Part shown: positions 39,001 to 47,936 of the stretch, in pieces
Position numbering within the stretch: position 1 is the stretch's first letter
Layout: each line of letters opens with the position of its first letter
Notes under the pieces: model-generated
Databases searched by the model: none
What the model was told of the DNA's origin: nothing
The model's input: only the letters and a program-made list of their open reading frames with translations
Assembly (NCBI GenBank): GCA_026419785.1
Contig: JAODTK010005764.1
Location: forward strand, 158,544-222,543
Direction of reading: 5' to 3'
DNA: 64,000 nt
DNA from: Sclerodactyla briareus
Lineage: Eukaryota > Echinodermata > Holothuroidea > Dendrochirotida > Sclerodactylidae
Made by a program: the position numbers and the translations under genes

Positions 39001-42000
39001 AATCTGCCCATACATTAATCATAAGCCCTGGGGATATTTGTGTGATAATCAGATTATTTGAGAAACATAGAAGGCTAGAGTCCAAAAGGCTATCGCCAAT
39101 GTTGCACATCACATTATACGACAGCAGTGGTTTAATATAGACTGTGTAGGTAATACTGACTCCCCAAAGTTGAATCCCAGGACACAGGGCTTGCTCCTCT
39201 AACCCCAGCCAGTCAATAGGGACCGTGAGTTGAAATGTTCAGAAATTGTCTGACTCACCTTGCAGCAAGAATGTTCCCGAAGGCAGAACAGAAAAGCTGT
39301 CGTATTATGGCTTGGTCAATAGTTTTATCAAGTTCTTGATGAAGACTTTTCCTTGGCCAGAGTGTCTCAATGGAGCAAGTGAGGCCTTGAAGGAGATTGT
39401 ATGGGCCCCTCCCTTTCAGGGGGCTCCAGGTCTAGGGTGTCAATGGCTCGCTCAGCTTTGGGGAAGGAAATGTTGGCATAATGTCTTAATTGTGCTTTCA
39501 TCTCACTAAATGTTATGATGAAGTTACAGGGAAGGAACAATTCTAAACTACACATACGCCTGACGATAAACCCGCCATGATGTATATCCCCATTTGAAGG
39601 AACAGAAAGGGTTGACGGTTATTGAGGATTTATATATCAAAAGGAGGACATCCATGGCCCAAAGGAAAGGGGGAGGTTTATCAATGAAGTGACTCATGTA
39701 CAGTATTTTATAACAATTGTAGTATACCACTCACAAGTTTTGTGGAATGCGGAAAAGTTTGGAAAATATTTTTTTTGGCCAAACGTGACCTCTGGTGATC
39801 TTGAAATAATAGTCATATTTTTAAAGGACCAACTAAGTCCAACCTAATTTAAAACTTCATTAAATCTTGTAAAAATGGTAAATATGTCACAATTGATCTC
39901 CATAGACCTCAGAATCATCCCCATGTTTTTAAACCATTTGAAAAGTCCACACCAATCCCCCTCCATTTGTGTTAATCGGACATATTTCATTTTTGCGTAA
40001 AACAAGAGGCCAGCAAGGCATGGACACAAAGCACACTTGGAACTCATCTGAGATTCACCTAGGCGGCCAGGTGTGACCATAGTTTCGATCATCAATCAAT
40101 ATGAAGTGGTAAATTAGTTATTGCGGGCTACACAAGAATTTCAGGCTGCGGGTTATGCGGAAGGGGCAGATTGATGGACAAAGACAAAAACCATATATCC
40201 TGGAAGCGCTTAATGAAAAAAACAACGTAATCCATGCACATTGATTGTCACTGATCTGCAAGAGCATAAGGTGATCAACTCTCACATCTTTGTGTTGGAC
40301 TGTTAACCTCAGGTAACCCTTGACCCAACCCCAAGGAGAATGAAATAGGAAATTCACTCCTATGGCCAACCTACATACCAAATGCCTTGTTGATGGCAGG
40401 GCCATTACTCCAGAAATCCGCGTCTGTAAGGGGGGGAAACAGTCCAAAAAGGGAGAGGATTCAGGGGAATTCCCAAAAAACATGGGCACTGGGTGGGGGG
40501 GGAGGCGAGAACATGTCCAGCAATTTAGCTGAGCGCTCTACAGAATAGTTGGTTCATATAAATGCATAGCTTTTTGACAACAAAATAATTATTGTCTGTA
40601 TTTGAGCTTCCAAGCACCTGGATTTGGAATTACGCTATCTCTTCTTGGAGGGGCTGCTCTGTTTTACATGTACAGAGCTCACTAGTCTCCTAAATTGAGT
40701 ATGTTTTATACTCGGTGGCCAAGATCATTAGAGGAATACAGTGATTCAGAATGGAAGGAATAGAGCAAAAATAAAACTAGTACAAAGAGCTGTTTTTGAA
40801 TTGACGGGAACACTGTTAGCTAAATCGAAACAGTTTGACATTCCAGGTATCGTTTAACCTTACCATCTGCCACCTGTGGAAGTTGACAGAAACCGTACCC
40901 CAGGGGAATGCCTGCGTGACGGCATCACGACAGACACGGATATTCAGAATGCTCCAACCTTAACTGAAACGGTCTCATGCAGATGGCTTCAGATCACATC
41001 AGGATGGAGGTTGTCGACGCAGAGCGATGCTGCGAGTTATGATGTGCTGAATTAATTCCGGCTTCTGGTGGATTGAGATTCAAGCTTCAAATCAATTTAT
41101 CGTAGGCGTAAGAACTTAGAATACAGGTACAAAAGTTCACAATCCTTGGTGGAAAGTCAATAGAATTACGGGAGTTCCCGAATTTGAGACCATGGTTGCG
41201 GATGTTAAGAGAGAGATGCGCTCTTTTCGTCTGTTGGGTATGAGGTATGATGGTGTCGGCTTGTCCATCAAATTCTTCATGGTTCTTTGTAGTTTGGATT
41301 GGCCAAACATTTAAAATTGGACAAAGGATAAAATGTAACCGGACACACATTCTTCAATATAGGGCCAAAATATAACATTGGTGTCTAGTGAGGTAGAGAT
41401 AACAACATCAGAGTTCATTTTCATATACTGATTTCCCACTTTTTAGGAGTTTCGTCACATGCGGTTGCAAATACAATGGCAGAAGATATCATATTTTGTA
41501 ACAAGAGTGTTGTGCCCCCCAAAAGGGATGGATATAGGGAAAAAATTTGGGATAAATTTTACATATACCAGTCCATTCACTAGATTAAACAGCAGGTGAG
41601 AAGAGGACATCAGAGACCCATCCACCAAGGATTTGTAAAGCTCAATTCTGGACCTCCACCTTATATATAGTTTGTTGCTACAGAGTTTTAGAGTGATATT
41701 TTTTTTGACTTTGTATTACAGAGTGATCCCATGGTTCCCTCCTTTTTCCACCTTGTGACATCACAAGGCAAATTGTCCAGTTGGCGAGTGGAATAAATTG
41801 CCAATGGAATATTCTGGTCACTTCTGGAGTGGGAGGAGAAGGGAAGCAGGGGGTTGGGAGGGAGGGCAGCAGGCAGGGCTCGAAAAATGTACCAGACCTC
41901 AAACTAGCAACGGGCTTGAGAAAATGCTGATCGGTAGCCCGACAAGATTTCTGACTAGCCGATGCATATAATGCAACACACTTCATGAGTAAACCCCTAG

Positions 42001-42537
42001 CCCGAAGGGGCATTCTCCAACCAATTCCTACTAGCCGAATGCAGTTCAAGTAGCCCCGGGCTACCGGGCTTATGTATTTTTTCGAGCCCTGGCAGCAGGG
42101 AATGGAAGGTAGAGGAAAACAGGAAAGAATGAAGAGGACAGGGGAACGTGGCAAGGCAGGTATGGGAAAGGGGAAAGATGGGGGACAGGAGGATGGGAGG
42201 TGGGGACAGGAATAAGAGATGGGGACAGGAGGGAAGGTAGCAGGGGAAGGGAAAGGGAAGGAAGGGGGACGGGAGCAGGGCCTTAGCCCGAGAAGCGTCT
42301 CACCGTCATTTTTGCATTGAGATGGCCAGGACACTGATGGGGACAACCGATTTTCGTGAGACGGGCCTTGAACTGGCACCAAAAACAAAAAAACAAAAGT
42401 TGTTCTTTCTTTGTTTTGTTTTTGTTTTTGGGGGGTGGGTCAACGATTACCTCAGTCAGCATTTGACAAGTGCCTTTTGACGTGCCCAGTGGGCATAAAT
42501 AGACATGCAATTGGCTTTCTGGACTCCACCAAAACAT
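20621..42537 (-). CDS. Cytoplasmic poly(A)-binding protein (PABPC)-like gene, partial
   Basis: A spliced minus-strand gene. Its exons, read from high to low coordinate, give in order RRM1, RRM2, RRM3, RRM4 and part of a Pro/Gln-rich linker. This is the order of cytoplasmic poly(A)-binding proteins, which bind mRNA poly(A) tails and link them to translation and decay factors. The best matches are LYVALHQSKEVRQAQLASQ after RRM4, DLYIKNLDDE at RRM4 start, FGNILAA in RRM2, and FTNVY with YIKNF at RRM3 start. Intron borders follow GT/AG and fall at the RRM positions expected for the family. RRM1 and RRM2 are diverged. Several exons hold single-base frameshifts, probably sequencing error, though a pseudogene is possible. 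C-terminal MLLE exons were not found. The satellite at 13.3-17.9 kb lies beyond the last exon seen. Confidence 0.85.
21548..21725 (-). repeat. Two extra copies of the exon I 3' end with splice donor
   Basis: In the intron after exon I, two segments (minus strand) repeat the exon end and donor: GGCTACCATGTCCCTGTAAG (donor at 21,549-21,553) and GGCTACCATGTTTCTGTAAG (donor at 21,656-21,660). The true exon I end reads CGCTATCATGTCCCTGTAAG. The two intronic copies share about 25 further bases upstream. Confidence 0.6.
21775..21967 (-). CDS. PABPC-like exon I: second half of RRM4
   Basis: Acceptor GATCTCAG, then VMRNESGN, an RGFGFVCF-like RNP1 (frameshifted), FTTQEAA, NNQVISNKPLYVALHQSK and EVRQAQLASQMM, ending YHVP at a GTAAGT donor. 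The KPLYVAL block directly after RRM4 is diagnostic for cytoplasmic poly(A)-binding proteins. Phase 0 joins it cleanly to GQPMTQVFPAP of the next exon. Confidence 0.9.
21970..23490. other. Intron of the PABPC-like gene
   Basis: Between exons H and I. It holds short ORFs without family resemblance and a partial copy of the dispersed repeat seen at 18.2 kb (about 22.80-22.99 kb). Confidence 0.4.
23492..23608 (-). CDS. PABPC-like exon H: first half of RRM4
   Basis: Encodes PMGDLYIKNLDDE (RNP2 of RRM4) and ends FGPITSVK before a GTACGA donor. Both are typical of PABPC RRM4. The middle is frameshifted. The acceptor is placed after CCCGGGAG, with moderate certainty. Confidence 0.8.
24117..24195 (-). 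mobile_element. tRNA-derived SINE head
   Basis: On the minus strand a tRNA-like segment begins GCGTGGTTGGCACAAG, continues TTGTAGAGCG (D-arm or box A) and has a box B GGGTTCGCTTCCCGG within a T-arm-like hairpin. The acceptor stem does not pair, so a SINE is more likely than a functional tRNA gene. It lies in the intron upstream of exon H. Confidence 0.5.
24200..25540. other. Intron of the PABPC-like gene
   Basis: Begins with a short dispersed motif (CAAGAGCACCAATGTGCTGACGCTC-like, about 24.25 kb). The rest has no supported feature. Confidence 0.35.
25545..26080. repeat. Degenerate tandem repeat, about 155-bp period
   Basis: About three diverged units sharing AATCTAACAAACT, ATGCAAATTAG-like and TGAATGACC-type segments. 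It belongs to the same broad superfamily of short intronic tandems as 32.55-32.95 kb. Confidence 0.45.
26500..28000. repeat. Dispersed repeat family R, copy 1, interrupted
   Basis: Parts 26,500-26,843 and 27,739-28,000 match two other copies at 43,640-44,345 and 45,740-46,460. Shared landmarks include CGCCGAAAGG, CGGCAACATTTTT, CCACAAGG, CTGAAGACACCTTGCA and CACATGGTTAACAT. An insertion of about 0.88 kb separates the halves here. Confidence 0.7.
26844..27727. mobile_element. Nested repeat element inside family R copy 1
   Basis: The insertion is flanked by TTGCTATGATT on both sides (26,833-26,843 and 27,728-27,738), an apparent 11-bp target duplication. It begins with ATTATCCCCACTTCGGGG, and an inverted match (CCAAAGTGGGGAATA) lies near its right end. 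The interior has two units of about 170 bp with TAATTTGCATA and AACTTGG segments, followed by TGACCT/AGGTCA-type monomers in reverse orientation to those at 6.8-7.1 kb. No ORF of note, so it is non-autonomous. Confidence 0.55.
28005..29185. other. Intron of the PABPC-like gene
   Basis: AT-rich, with TGACC-containing repeat remnants near 29.05-29.15 kb. No exon is recognised. Confidence 0.35.
29190..29290. repeat. Element end: GACA tract, GATCAC and hairpin
   Basis: (GACA)n, then GGATCACAATAGC and an inverted repeat (29,258-29,284; AGCTCA with TGAGCT, CCAGC with GCTGG), then AAAAAA. It has the same layout as 8.03-8.12 kb with a different stem sequence. It sits only about 15 bases beyond the donor of exon G. 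Confidence 0.6.
29301..29395 (-). CDS. PABPC-like exon G: end of RRM3
   Basis: Acceptor TTTTTTCTGGACAG, then a YLNG-like start, EVKAGTLAGRAQTKSER and SAAVQRG, with a GTATGT donor. This corresponds to the family's LNGKxLxVGRAQKKxER at the end of RRM3 and the short RRM3-RRM4 linker, which appears shorter here than usual. One indel lies near the start. Confidence 0.75.
29535..29585 (-). CDS. Candidate PABPC-like exon F: RRM3 RNP1
   Basis: A TTAACAG acceptor followed by AGAAGT and a segment reading KFGFFAEDTKIDIE, then a GTACCT-like donor near 29.52 kb. If joined to the next exon it would supply the missing RNP1 strand and helix of RRM3 at about the right length. The match to KGFGFV is imperfect and a few extra bases are present, so this is tentative. 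Confidence 0.3.
29870..30050. repeat. TGACCT-rich dispersed repeat fragment
   Basis: Contains AATGACCTTGAAATGACC and CACAAAGTTTCGTTCAAAAC, as in the monomers at 6.8-7.1 kb. It directly precedes the 595-bp array. Confidence 0.5.
30241..32500. repeat. Tandem array of four units, about 595 bp each
   Basis: AAATAAGCACAT marks unit starts near 30,241, 30,844, 31,437 and 32,027. Each unit repeats CAACAATTATATCACAATGG, GACCCCTAAGTGACCTC and GTTACTCTCCATGTGAT with later half-unit echoes (TGACCTTTAATGACCTTC). The last unit is cut short. The units lie in the intron between PABPC-like exons E and G and are rich in AGGTCA/TGACCT hexamers. No conserved ORF. Confidence 0.85.
32555..32945. repeat. Degenerate tandem repeat, about 155 bp, three units
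   Basis: Units share TTGAATAAATTTA, GGTCC.ATTCACCAAG and TTTCGTGAGAATCC segments near 32,570, 32,725 and 32,880. Related to 25.5-26.1 kb. Confidence 0.55.
32985..33400. repeat. Composite TGACCT-rich repeat, second copy
   Basis: Matches the 6.9-7.34 kb element, including the GAGATTTTACT.ATACGGACTTG segment, the GC-rich piece near 33.22-33.26 kb and CTATAGTCCCTACCCACCAG. Confidence 0.6.
33405..34650. other. Intron of the PABPC-like gene
   Basis: No supported feature. Short ORFs have no family resemblance. Confidence 0.35.
34653..34829 (-). CDS. PABPC-like exon E: RRM2-RRM3 linker and RRM3 first half
   Basis: Follows an AGGACCTACAG acceptor. It encodes PRRERTSEAGDQATNFTNVY, then YIKNFAVEWTEEDLY, then HGKILSLRIMMD, with a GTAATC donor. 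These match the family's FKSRKERE..FTNVYIKNF and the RRM3 strand 2. Two small frameshifts lie inside. RRM3 residues are recognisable but diverged. Confidence 0.8.
34832..36225. other. Intron between exons E and D
   Basis: Contains a G-rich run near 36.02-36.04 kb. No exon, RNA or complete transposon was seen. Confidence 0.35.
36228..36346 (-). CDS. PABPC-like exon D: second half of RRM2
   Basis: Acceptor CCTCTCCAG, then VATTRMGRNLLYGFVRFE (strand 2 and RNP1 of RRM2; family pattern KVVxDExGxxKGYGFVHFE). A shifted frame then gives AQSAYKAIIQLNGPL, and the exon ends at a GTGAGT donor. The splice phase fits exon C. One or two indels are needed after RNP1. Confidence 0.8.
36364..36590. repeat. 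Tandem repeat of about 55 bp, four units
   Basis: Starts about 18 bases beyond exon D on its acceptor side. Units carry TTGAGATGTAT, GCAGGTAGATGCAT and GTACAACTGTACAG. Each holds a GCAGGTAGAT core whose GGTAG could mimic splice donors on the plus strand only. Confidence 0.7.
36595..39255. other. Intron between exons D and C
   Basis: AT-rich sequence with a partial copy of the dispersed repeat of 18.2 kb near 38.27-38.36 kb. No further exon is recognised. Confidence 0.35.
39259..39505 (-). CDS. PABPC-like exon C: end of RRM1, start of RRM2
   Basis: Begins after an ACATTTAG acceptor. It encodes EMKAQLRHYANISF and then AERAIDTLDLEP, equivalent to the family's GYAYVNF (RNP1) and AERALDTMNFD. 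After at least one frameshift the RRM2 start follows as KVFIKNL, KTIDQAIIRQLF and AFGNILAA, and the exon ends at a consensus GTGAGT donor. The RRM2 part is the strongest. RNP1 of RRM1 lacks the usual Gly-Tyr pair. Confidence 0.8.
39510..41870. other. Intron between exons C and B, repeat remnants
   Basis: TGACCT-containing repeat fragments lie near 39.75-39.85 kb, and a relative of the 295-bp family near 40.3-40.4 kb. A partial copy of the 18.2-kb dispersed repeat lies at 41.59-41.70 kb. No gene is supported. Confidence 0.35.
41874..42091. mobile_element. hAT-type MITE, 218 bp, with 8-bp target duplication
   Basis: The element begins CAGGGCTCGAAAAA and ends TTTTTTCGAGCCCTG, near-perfect terminal inverted repeats. 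It is flanked on both sides by GCAGCAGG (41,866-41,873 and 42,092-42,099), a perfect 8-bp duplication, which is the hAT superfamily hallmark. Internal AGCCCGG-type segments repeat near both ends. It has no coding capacity and lies in the intron between exons B and C. Confidence 0.9.
42100..42290. repeat. Purine-rich GGGGACAGGA tract
   Basis: Degenerate GGGGACAGGAGG-type purine repeats on the plus strand, in which the hAT MITE is embedded (it also extends upstream of 41.87 kb). A similar tract lies at about 42.66-42.85 kb, so exons A and B are bracketed by polypurine sequence. Long Pro/Ser-rich minus-strand ORFs here are artefacts. Confidence 0.6.
42304..42372 (-). CDS. PABPC-like exon B: RRM1 helix 1 and strand 2
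   Basis: A 69-base exon between a strong pyrimidine-tract acceptor (TTTTTGGTGCCAG) and a GTGAGA donor. It begins FKARLTKIGCP. A one-base shift then gives ISVLAISMQ, matching the family's PILSIRVCRD strand, so one indel is present. It joins exon C to restore the RRM1 fold. Confidence 0.6.
42451..42537 (-). CDS. PABPC-like exon A: start and RRM1 first strand
   Basis: Encodes 29 residues from an ATG at 42,537, including QLHVYLCPLGTS and CQMLTE. These align with the RNP2 strand and first helix of RRM1 (family pattern LYVGDLHPDVTE..L). It ends at a GTAATC donor in phase 0. An in-frame ATG ten codons upstream (42,567) is an alternative start, and an acceptor-like AG near 42,626 would make this an internal exon. 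RNP2 is clearly degenerate. Confidence 0.55.
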
Positions 42538-42654
42538 GGCGTATTCGGTCCGATCCGACGATCGCACTGGTCCGCGATTGCAATTTGCAAGTGCATTTGG
42601 CTATAGTGATTTTAATCTGTTCACAGGTGAGACACCCTATTTTGAATTCCGGCT

Positions 42655-42855
42655 TATGGCCCTGGACGGGAGGGGAAGCAGAGGGGAAAAGGGGGCAGCT
42701 CAAGAGGGCGAGGGAGACAGAAGGACAGGGGAAGGACGGGGGGAAGGACAGGGATGTAAGGGAGGGAGGGCATGAGGAGAGGGGAGGAGGACAGGTGGAG
42801 GGATATAGGGGACAGTGGAAGGAGGTATGGGCGATGGGCAAGGGAAGGGTAGGGA
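42655..42855. repeat. Purine-rich GGGAGG/GGACAGG tract
   Basis: Low-complexity G/A sequence upstream of PABPC-like exon A. It may obscure the true 5' part of the gene. The Glu/Gly-rich plus-strand and Pro/Ser-rich minus-strand ORFs are compositional. Confidence 0.6.
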
Positions 42856-42859
42856 GTTA

Positions 42860-43635
42860 AATTATCCACCATGGTTTGTTTCTTGAAATTCTTGGAGTTC
42901 TTGGATGGGACATCTTCGAGCATCTGGGGTTTGTTCGCCAAAGTGACTGATGGAAGGAAAGAAACAATGATCACACAACAGGCAAGGACATGGGGGGGGG
43001 GTGTGATTGCAATTGTTGTGTTAGCATTTAACAGAACTAGAAGAACAATGGTTCAGTAGTCAAACCGGAAACAATTTTCAATATATATGCAGATGACTGT
43101 ATGAGGTGCTCTATAGGAGTGTGCACAGGGACAAAAATAAGGTCTCTTGGGCTCTATGTGTCCCAAAAGTAGAGCCCCGTCAATCAAGATCAGAGGAGAA
43201 CCGGGCCCTACTGAAGGGATACCGGGCTCATTTACAAATCAACAGATCACATAGTTTTCGTATGTAGTGTGTTTGAAACAAGAAGTGCTAAGTATACTTA
43301 ATATGAGTTCAGTAAAAACCAGGAGTCAATATACATGAATGTCCCACTCCCCCATGCTTTTCTATCAGAGGTGACCACTACAGCATTGCCTAGGGCTATT
43401 ACACAAAGGTCAGTTGATCACCTAGAGTGACCAAATGACATCGCACACAACTAATGCCGATGTGTTTGCTACTCTCTTACGTGTGTTTAGTTTATCTTCG
43501 CTGCAAAACTTTCACCAACGATGCTCGAGGAGGAGTTACGTGGATAAGTCGCGCGCATGTCGTTAGCTGGGAAAAGGCCGTAAGTAGGTCGCAGATATCA
43601 ATCATATCGTAATCAGTGTTAATGCTCGGTTTCAA
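42860..43635. other. Spacer upstream of the PABPC-like gene
   Basis: No promoter motif, exon or RNA gene could be supported. Confidence 0.3.
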
Positions 43636-43639
43636 AATG

Positions 43640-44345
43640 TGGGGGAAACACCCCCCCCTCAAAAAAACAGATTTTTTCAAAGGGGTATTTAGCAGTTCTT
43701 TGTACCAAAAATACCGCCGCACATGCACATCGCCAGGTTTTAACAGTAGGATGTGTTTGCCTAAGTGGGTTAGTACATGCTCCTCTTGGCCCAAGTTTTG
43801 TCTCCCTGACTCCCTCTCTTCAATCGACTGGCACTGCAACCATTGCTACCAAGTTCCACTGTAATAGGCAGTGGTACCTGGGGATAATCACACATGCGAT
43901 ACCATTCCTGCTTCCATCCGCAACATGACTGTACCCGAAAGGCATCCTTCAACGGCAACATTCTTCTGGCCCATAGTGATGTTGTCTTCCCAGGCACAAT
44001 TATATTTTGTGTGAATGAATAAGAAAACAAAAATGAGCATTCTCATGGCTTCATATTCCCCACAAGGAGCCCTTGGCCTAACGCTAATAACTTTCTATAT
44101 TGGTACAAGTACCATACTTATCTAATCAGAAAAGTGGTTATCTGAAGACACCTTGCAATACATATTCAATCTTTTGTGAAATGTGTTTGGATCAACCCAT
44201 CTACTGCTGTTTCATTATTTGAGGATTTTTAAATGTTTTCAGATTTTCCTATTTAACGTTATCCTTCGTGACTTTGGTCCCATTCCACATGGTTAACATA
44301 GATGTGTACAATACACCAGGTTTCTTACAAATCATGTCATCGAAC
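43640..44345. repeat. Dispersed repeat family R, copy 2
   Basis: Uninterrupted homologue of 26.5-28.0 kb and 45.74-46.46 kb. Landmarks include GATGTGTTTGCCTAAG, CTCTTGGCCCAAGT, CGAAAGGCATCCTTCAACGG and CTGAAGACACCTTGCA. No ORF is conserved between copies. Confidence 0.7.
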
Positions 44346-44349
44346 GTTA

Positions 44350-45735
44350 TCGTGTGTGTGCTGAAGAATAGTGTTTTCCCCCCCCCCTCTCATGTTCTGC
44401 AGTGTTTACGATGTCTGACACCAATAGGGAGAATGCATCATTGTGCCTGAAGTACTGAGATCGTGGCTGGTTGAAAAAGAGTGCAAAATTTACTATTCTG
44501 TTGTGGAAACCCATTGTCGGGACATTCCACATATACATTATTTTTTGTCGGATTTTGAGTTTTTGAGTGGCACAGATCGCGGCGATCCGCACCTCGGCGG
44601 GAACACTGTCGTACCGCATAGTTCACTCGGTGAGTCCTGTGTACACGTGGGGCCGGGCGTTGATCGGCCTACATTTTTGTGACTGTCTAGTGTCAGTCAC
44701 GGCTGAATTTTGGAGGTCTTCGCAGAAGCTCCTTTTCTATGTAATATCTAGTTGCAATACTGCTAGTTCGCATAGTTTGTGACCGTTGACATGGCAATGG
44801 AAATACCTGTGCCCGATAGTGCATACCCAAACATGACCAGGCGCTAACATCGCCGACCGATGGGTAAAAATCGCCCAGCGCCCGCCTTATTTTTATCCCT
44901 GGTTGTGCATTTATTCCAGTTACTTCTACTGACGTTTGATGACACTGAGTGAGCATCATTAAAATCCAACTTGATTTGTTTTATAGGAGTTACATAGTTT
45001 TTCACACAACGGCCATCGGCTCTCTCGTACCTTGACTGACCTTTGGGGGGTCCAAAAGGAATCCAGCAGTCAAGGAATATTATGTCCAACTCTGGTCATT
45101 TTCATCAAAGTATGAACATTTGGTGGCCAAAAATGCAATTTCCATATTATCCTACATTTTGAACGAAATTGCTAGTACCCCCACCCCCCTCCCCCCCCTG
45201 CTTCTACTGACCTTCCACCTACAATTCCTTTTGTGACCATAAGTACTACTAGCCATGATTATACTGTCGCCATATCATACCATCTGACCTAATCTGCAGG
45301 AGAATTAGTTTTTCACAGTTTTCCACAGCATGGCCCTTGCAAGATGTGCCGATTAAGGTCCTGAAATGCCAAAGATCCTGAGATGCGCAGCAAAACCAAG
45401 AGTCCCAGCCAATTGTTCAAGAGTCCCCGCTTGCACATTATTTTAATGCAAAATCAGAAAGAGGCTTAGTACCCTGGGAGACTAGGCCTAAACATTCTAT
45501 ACAAAGGCTTCATTTAGTTACATGTAACATATTATCACAAAATATATGCTTATAACTGTAATATTGTTTACGTTATGTGTTTTCTTACTTTTCATATGGT
45601 CGAACTAGAGACGTTTCAATAAAATACATCCTCTAGTATTTAACATTTCGTCACTCCAAACCATGATTCATTTGTTGTTCTATACTACCGAATAACACTG
45701 AATAACAACTGATATACTGCATATTGCAGGTATTG
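44350..45735. other. Spacer between two family R copies
   Basis: A moderately GC-rich stretch near 44.57-44.69 kb looks coding-like, with a GGTGAGTCC donor-like site at about 44.63 kb, but no protein family is recognised. Confidence 0.3.
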
Positions 45736-45739
45736 TTTA

Positions 45740-46460
45740 TGCTAGGCCACAACATTCAAAATGTGGGGGGAATTTCCCCCTCTTTTCATGGGGATTTTGA
45801 TCTAGGGGGGGGTTCTCCAGAAATAGATCACGAATCCTTTGATACCATCATACCGCAAACTTTGCCACTTGCCAATTTTATAACAATAGGAATGATGTGT
45901 TTGCTAAGGGAAGTTACAGCCTCCCTCTTGGCCCAAGTCTAGCTCCCTGACTCGCCAATGGAGTGCATTGCAAACTTTGCTGGACATGTAAACGTGTATA
46001 GGCAGTGAGTACTTGGGGATTCTATGCTACCCCATGTCATAACCATTCCTGCTTCCATTCCCTATCACATTAACTGTCGCCGAAAGGGCAACTCCTTCAC
46101 GGCAGACATTTTTCTGGCCATAGTGAATGCTCTTTCTCAAGCAAATTGTATTTTGTTTGATAAATAAAGCAAAAAAATGAATAATTTCAATGCTTCAAAC
46201 TATTTTCCCACAAGGTGCTGCAGTAGTCCGAAGATACTGAACTTGCTATATTTTTTTACGGGACACAATACCTGAAGACCCTTGCACAATAACATGATCA
46301 TTGATGACCCATCTACCTGCCTGTTTCATTATTTTGATGATTTTTAATGTTTTCAGGTTGCAGATTAATGTTATTTTACCGTGACAGGTTAGGTCCCATT
46401 CTACAATTGTTAACATAGAATGTGTACATGCAACCATTTCTACATAATCATGTCACCTGA
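45740..46460. repeat. Dispersed repeat family R, copy 3
   Basis: Same orientation and landmark order as copy 2, about 2.1 kb away. The pair may be a local duplication or two insertions. Confidence 0.7.
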
Positions 46461-46464
46461 AGTT

Positions 46465-47880
46465 AATCGAATCGCATGTGAAGAAAGGCGTCGATTTGGG
46501 GCGTCGCTCTAATCCCGCATGTTACGATGTCTGACACACGAAATATGAGATGCCGTGATAACCACTATGCCGTGATAACACTAGTTACGTGTTTGCTATA
46601 CAGACAAGACAAGCCACATATTGTGTCCTGAATTTCGAGATTGTGACTATTGACAGTGGAACTCGCTATCTTGATGTGAAAGTTGAAACCCGTGCGGGAC
46701 TTTCTCGCTGAATCTCGCATATGAATTGTTTTTGTTGCAGATTTTTAGTTATTGGGTTGGGCAGATTGTGGTGCTTGGGGAAAAGAGAGCGGGTTGTGGC
46801 AAATATTAGAGACGTATCGTGTTGCGACAATGTTCAAGACATGTGCGTCCCCGGGACGCACTGTCGATTCTTGTGCGCCCTGTGAATATCCGTAGCGTCA
46901 GGGACCTGGAATCCCGGCTAACTGAAACCCTGCTTGTGCCCCTCTAATGCCATTTGACCTGACCTTTAGGTGGTCAAGTGATGATCCATCGTTGAATAAC
47001 TGTGACCATTATTCCACAACTCCCTTCATTCACATAAACCTTATCAGGCATCATGATTAGTAGTTAACGGTCTACATATCACGCACATAACCTGGCGCAG
47101 TGTATTCCTGACCACATTTTCACATAACTTTTCCATGCACTTACTTAAATTACACATCTATTTAACTCTAGACGCTTACTTCTACGCCAGGGCTCGCATA
47201 CAGTGGAAATTTTTCAGTCATGTTTAATACAGTGAATTTTTCAGTACTTTGTTAAGTACTAAATTTGATTAGGTCCCCCTCTCAATCTGCTAACCCGTGG
47301 AAATTTTACCCCAGTTTCACCACAAGGTACGTTCCGTCTGAGTACTCTAGCTCTAGCTACACCGTCGACCCGACGTAACAACTACAATAGGCATGGTCCA
47401 CCAAATCACTTTGTACATCTAGCACTCTGACTGCAATAAGTTCCTTCTTTGGATCCAAATAATAATACTACTATTGGGATCATCCTCACACCTTCAATGA
47501 TAACCTTAACCCAATTCAGTGAAAATTCCAGAAACTTGGTGACGAACAACAAAATCAGTAAATTTATTTGAACACCACCTCAATTTGCGCATTTGGAACT
47601 GGGTCGACCTGCCACTAAATGCAGACCTTTTTTCAGGAAATATAACAACTAACAGGTACAAGAGAAGATACTCATTTCTAATGAAAATTGCGATTTGAGT
47701 CATTTGACCAATAAGAAACAATGGAACAAACAGTCACGAAGACTGAACACAATTTTTGCCGATTTCGGCGTCAGGATACCAGTTATTATGCTTGAATTTA
47801 GTGTGCGCTAGGTATAGGACAGGTTGCGGAAATGATGGGTGGTTGACGATTACAGGCACGGACATACTCACATAGGCAAG
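46465..47880. other. Spacer with a 19-bp palindrome
   Basis: GTGCGTCCC and GGGACGCAC form a 9-bp-arm palindrome around one base (46,843-46,861). No other feature was supported. Confidence 0.4.
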
Positions 47881-47907
47881 CGGCGAATCAATGAATATGT
47901 AACGGAC

Positions 47908-47936
47908 AGGCCTAGCCTAGCCTAGCCTAGCCTCAA
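47908..47936. repeat. CCTAG pentanucleotide microsatellite
   Basis: Four to five consecutive CCTAG units. It does not match the animal telomere repeat. Confidence 0.8.

Noticed and set aside
41678..42388. A 236-residue minus-strand ORF, the longest in the window
   Set aside because: It runs through purine-rich low-complexity DNA, a hAT MITE and the real 69-base PABPC-like exon B. Its Pro/Ser-rich text is compositional.
47908..47936. Telomere-like repeat
   Set aside because: CCTAG is not the TTAGGG complement and the run is only a few units long.
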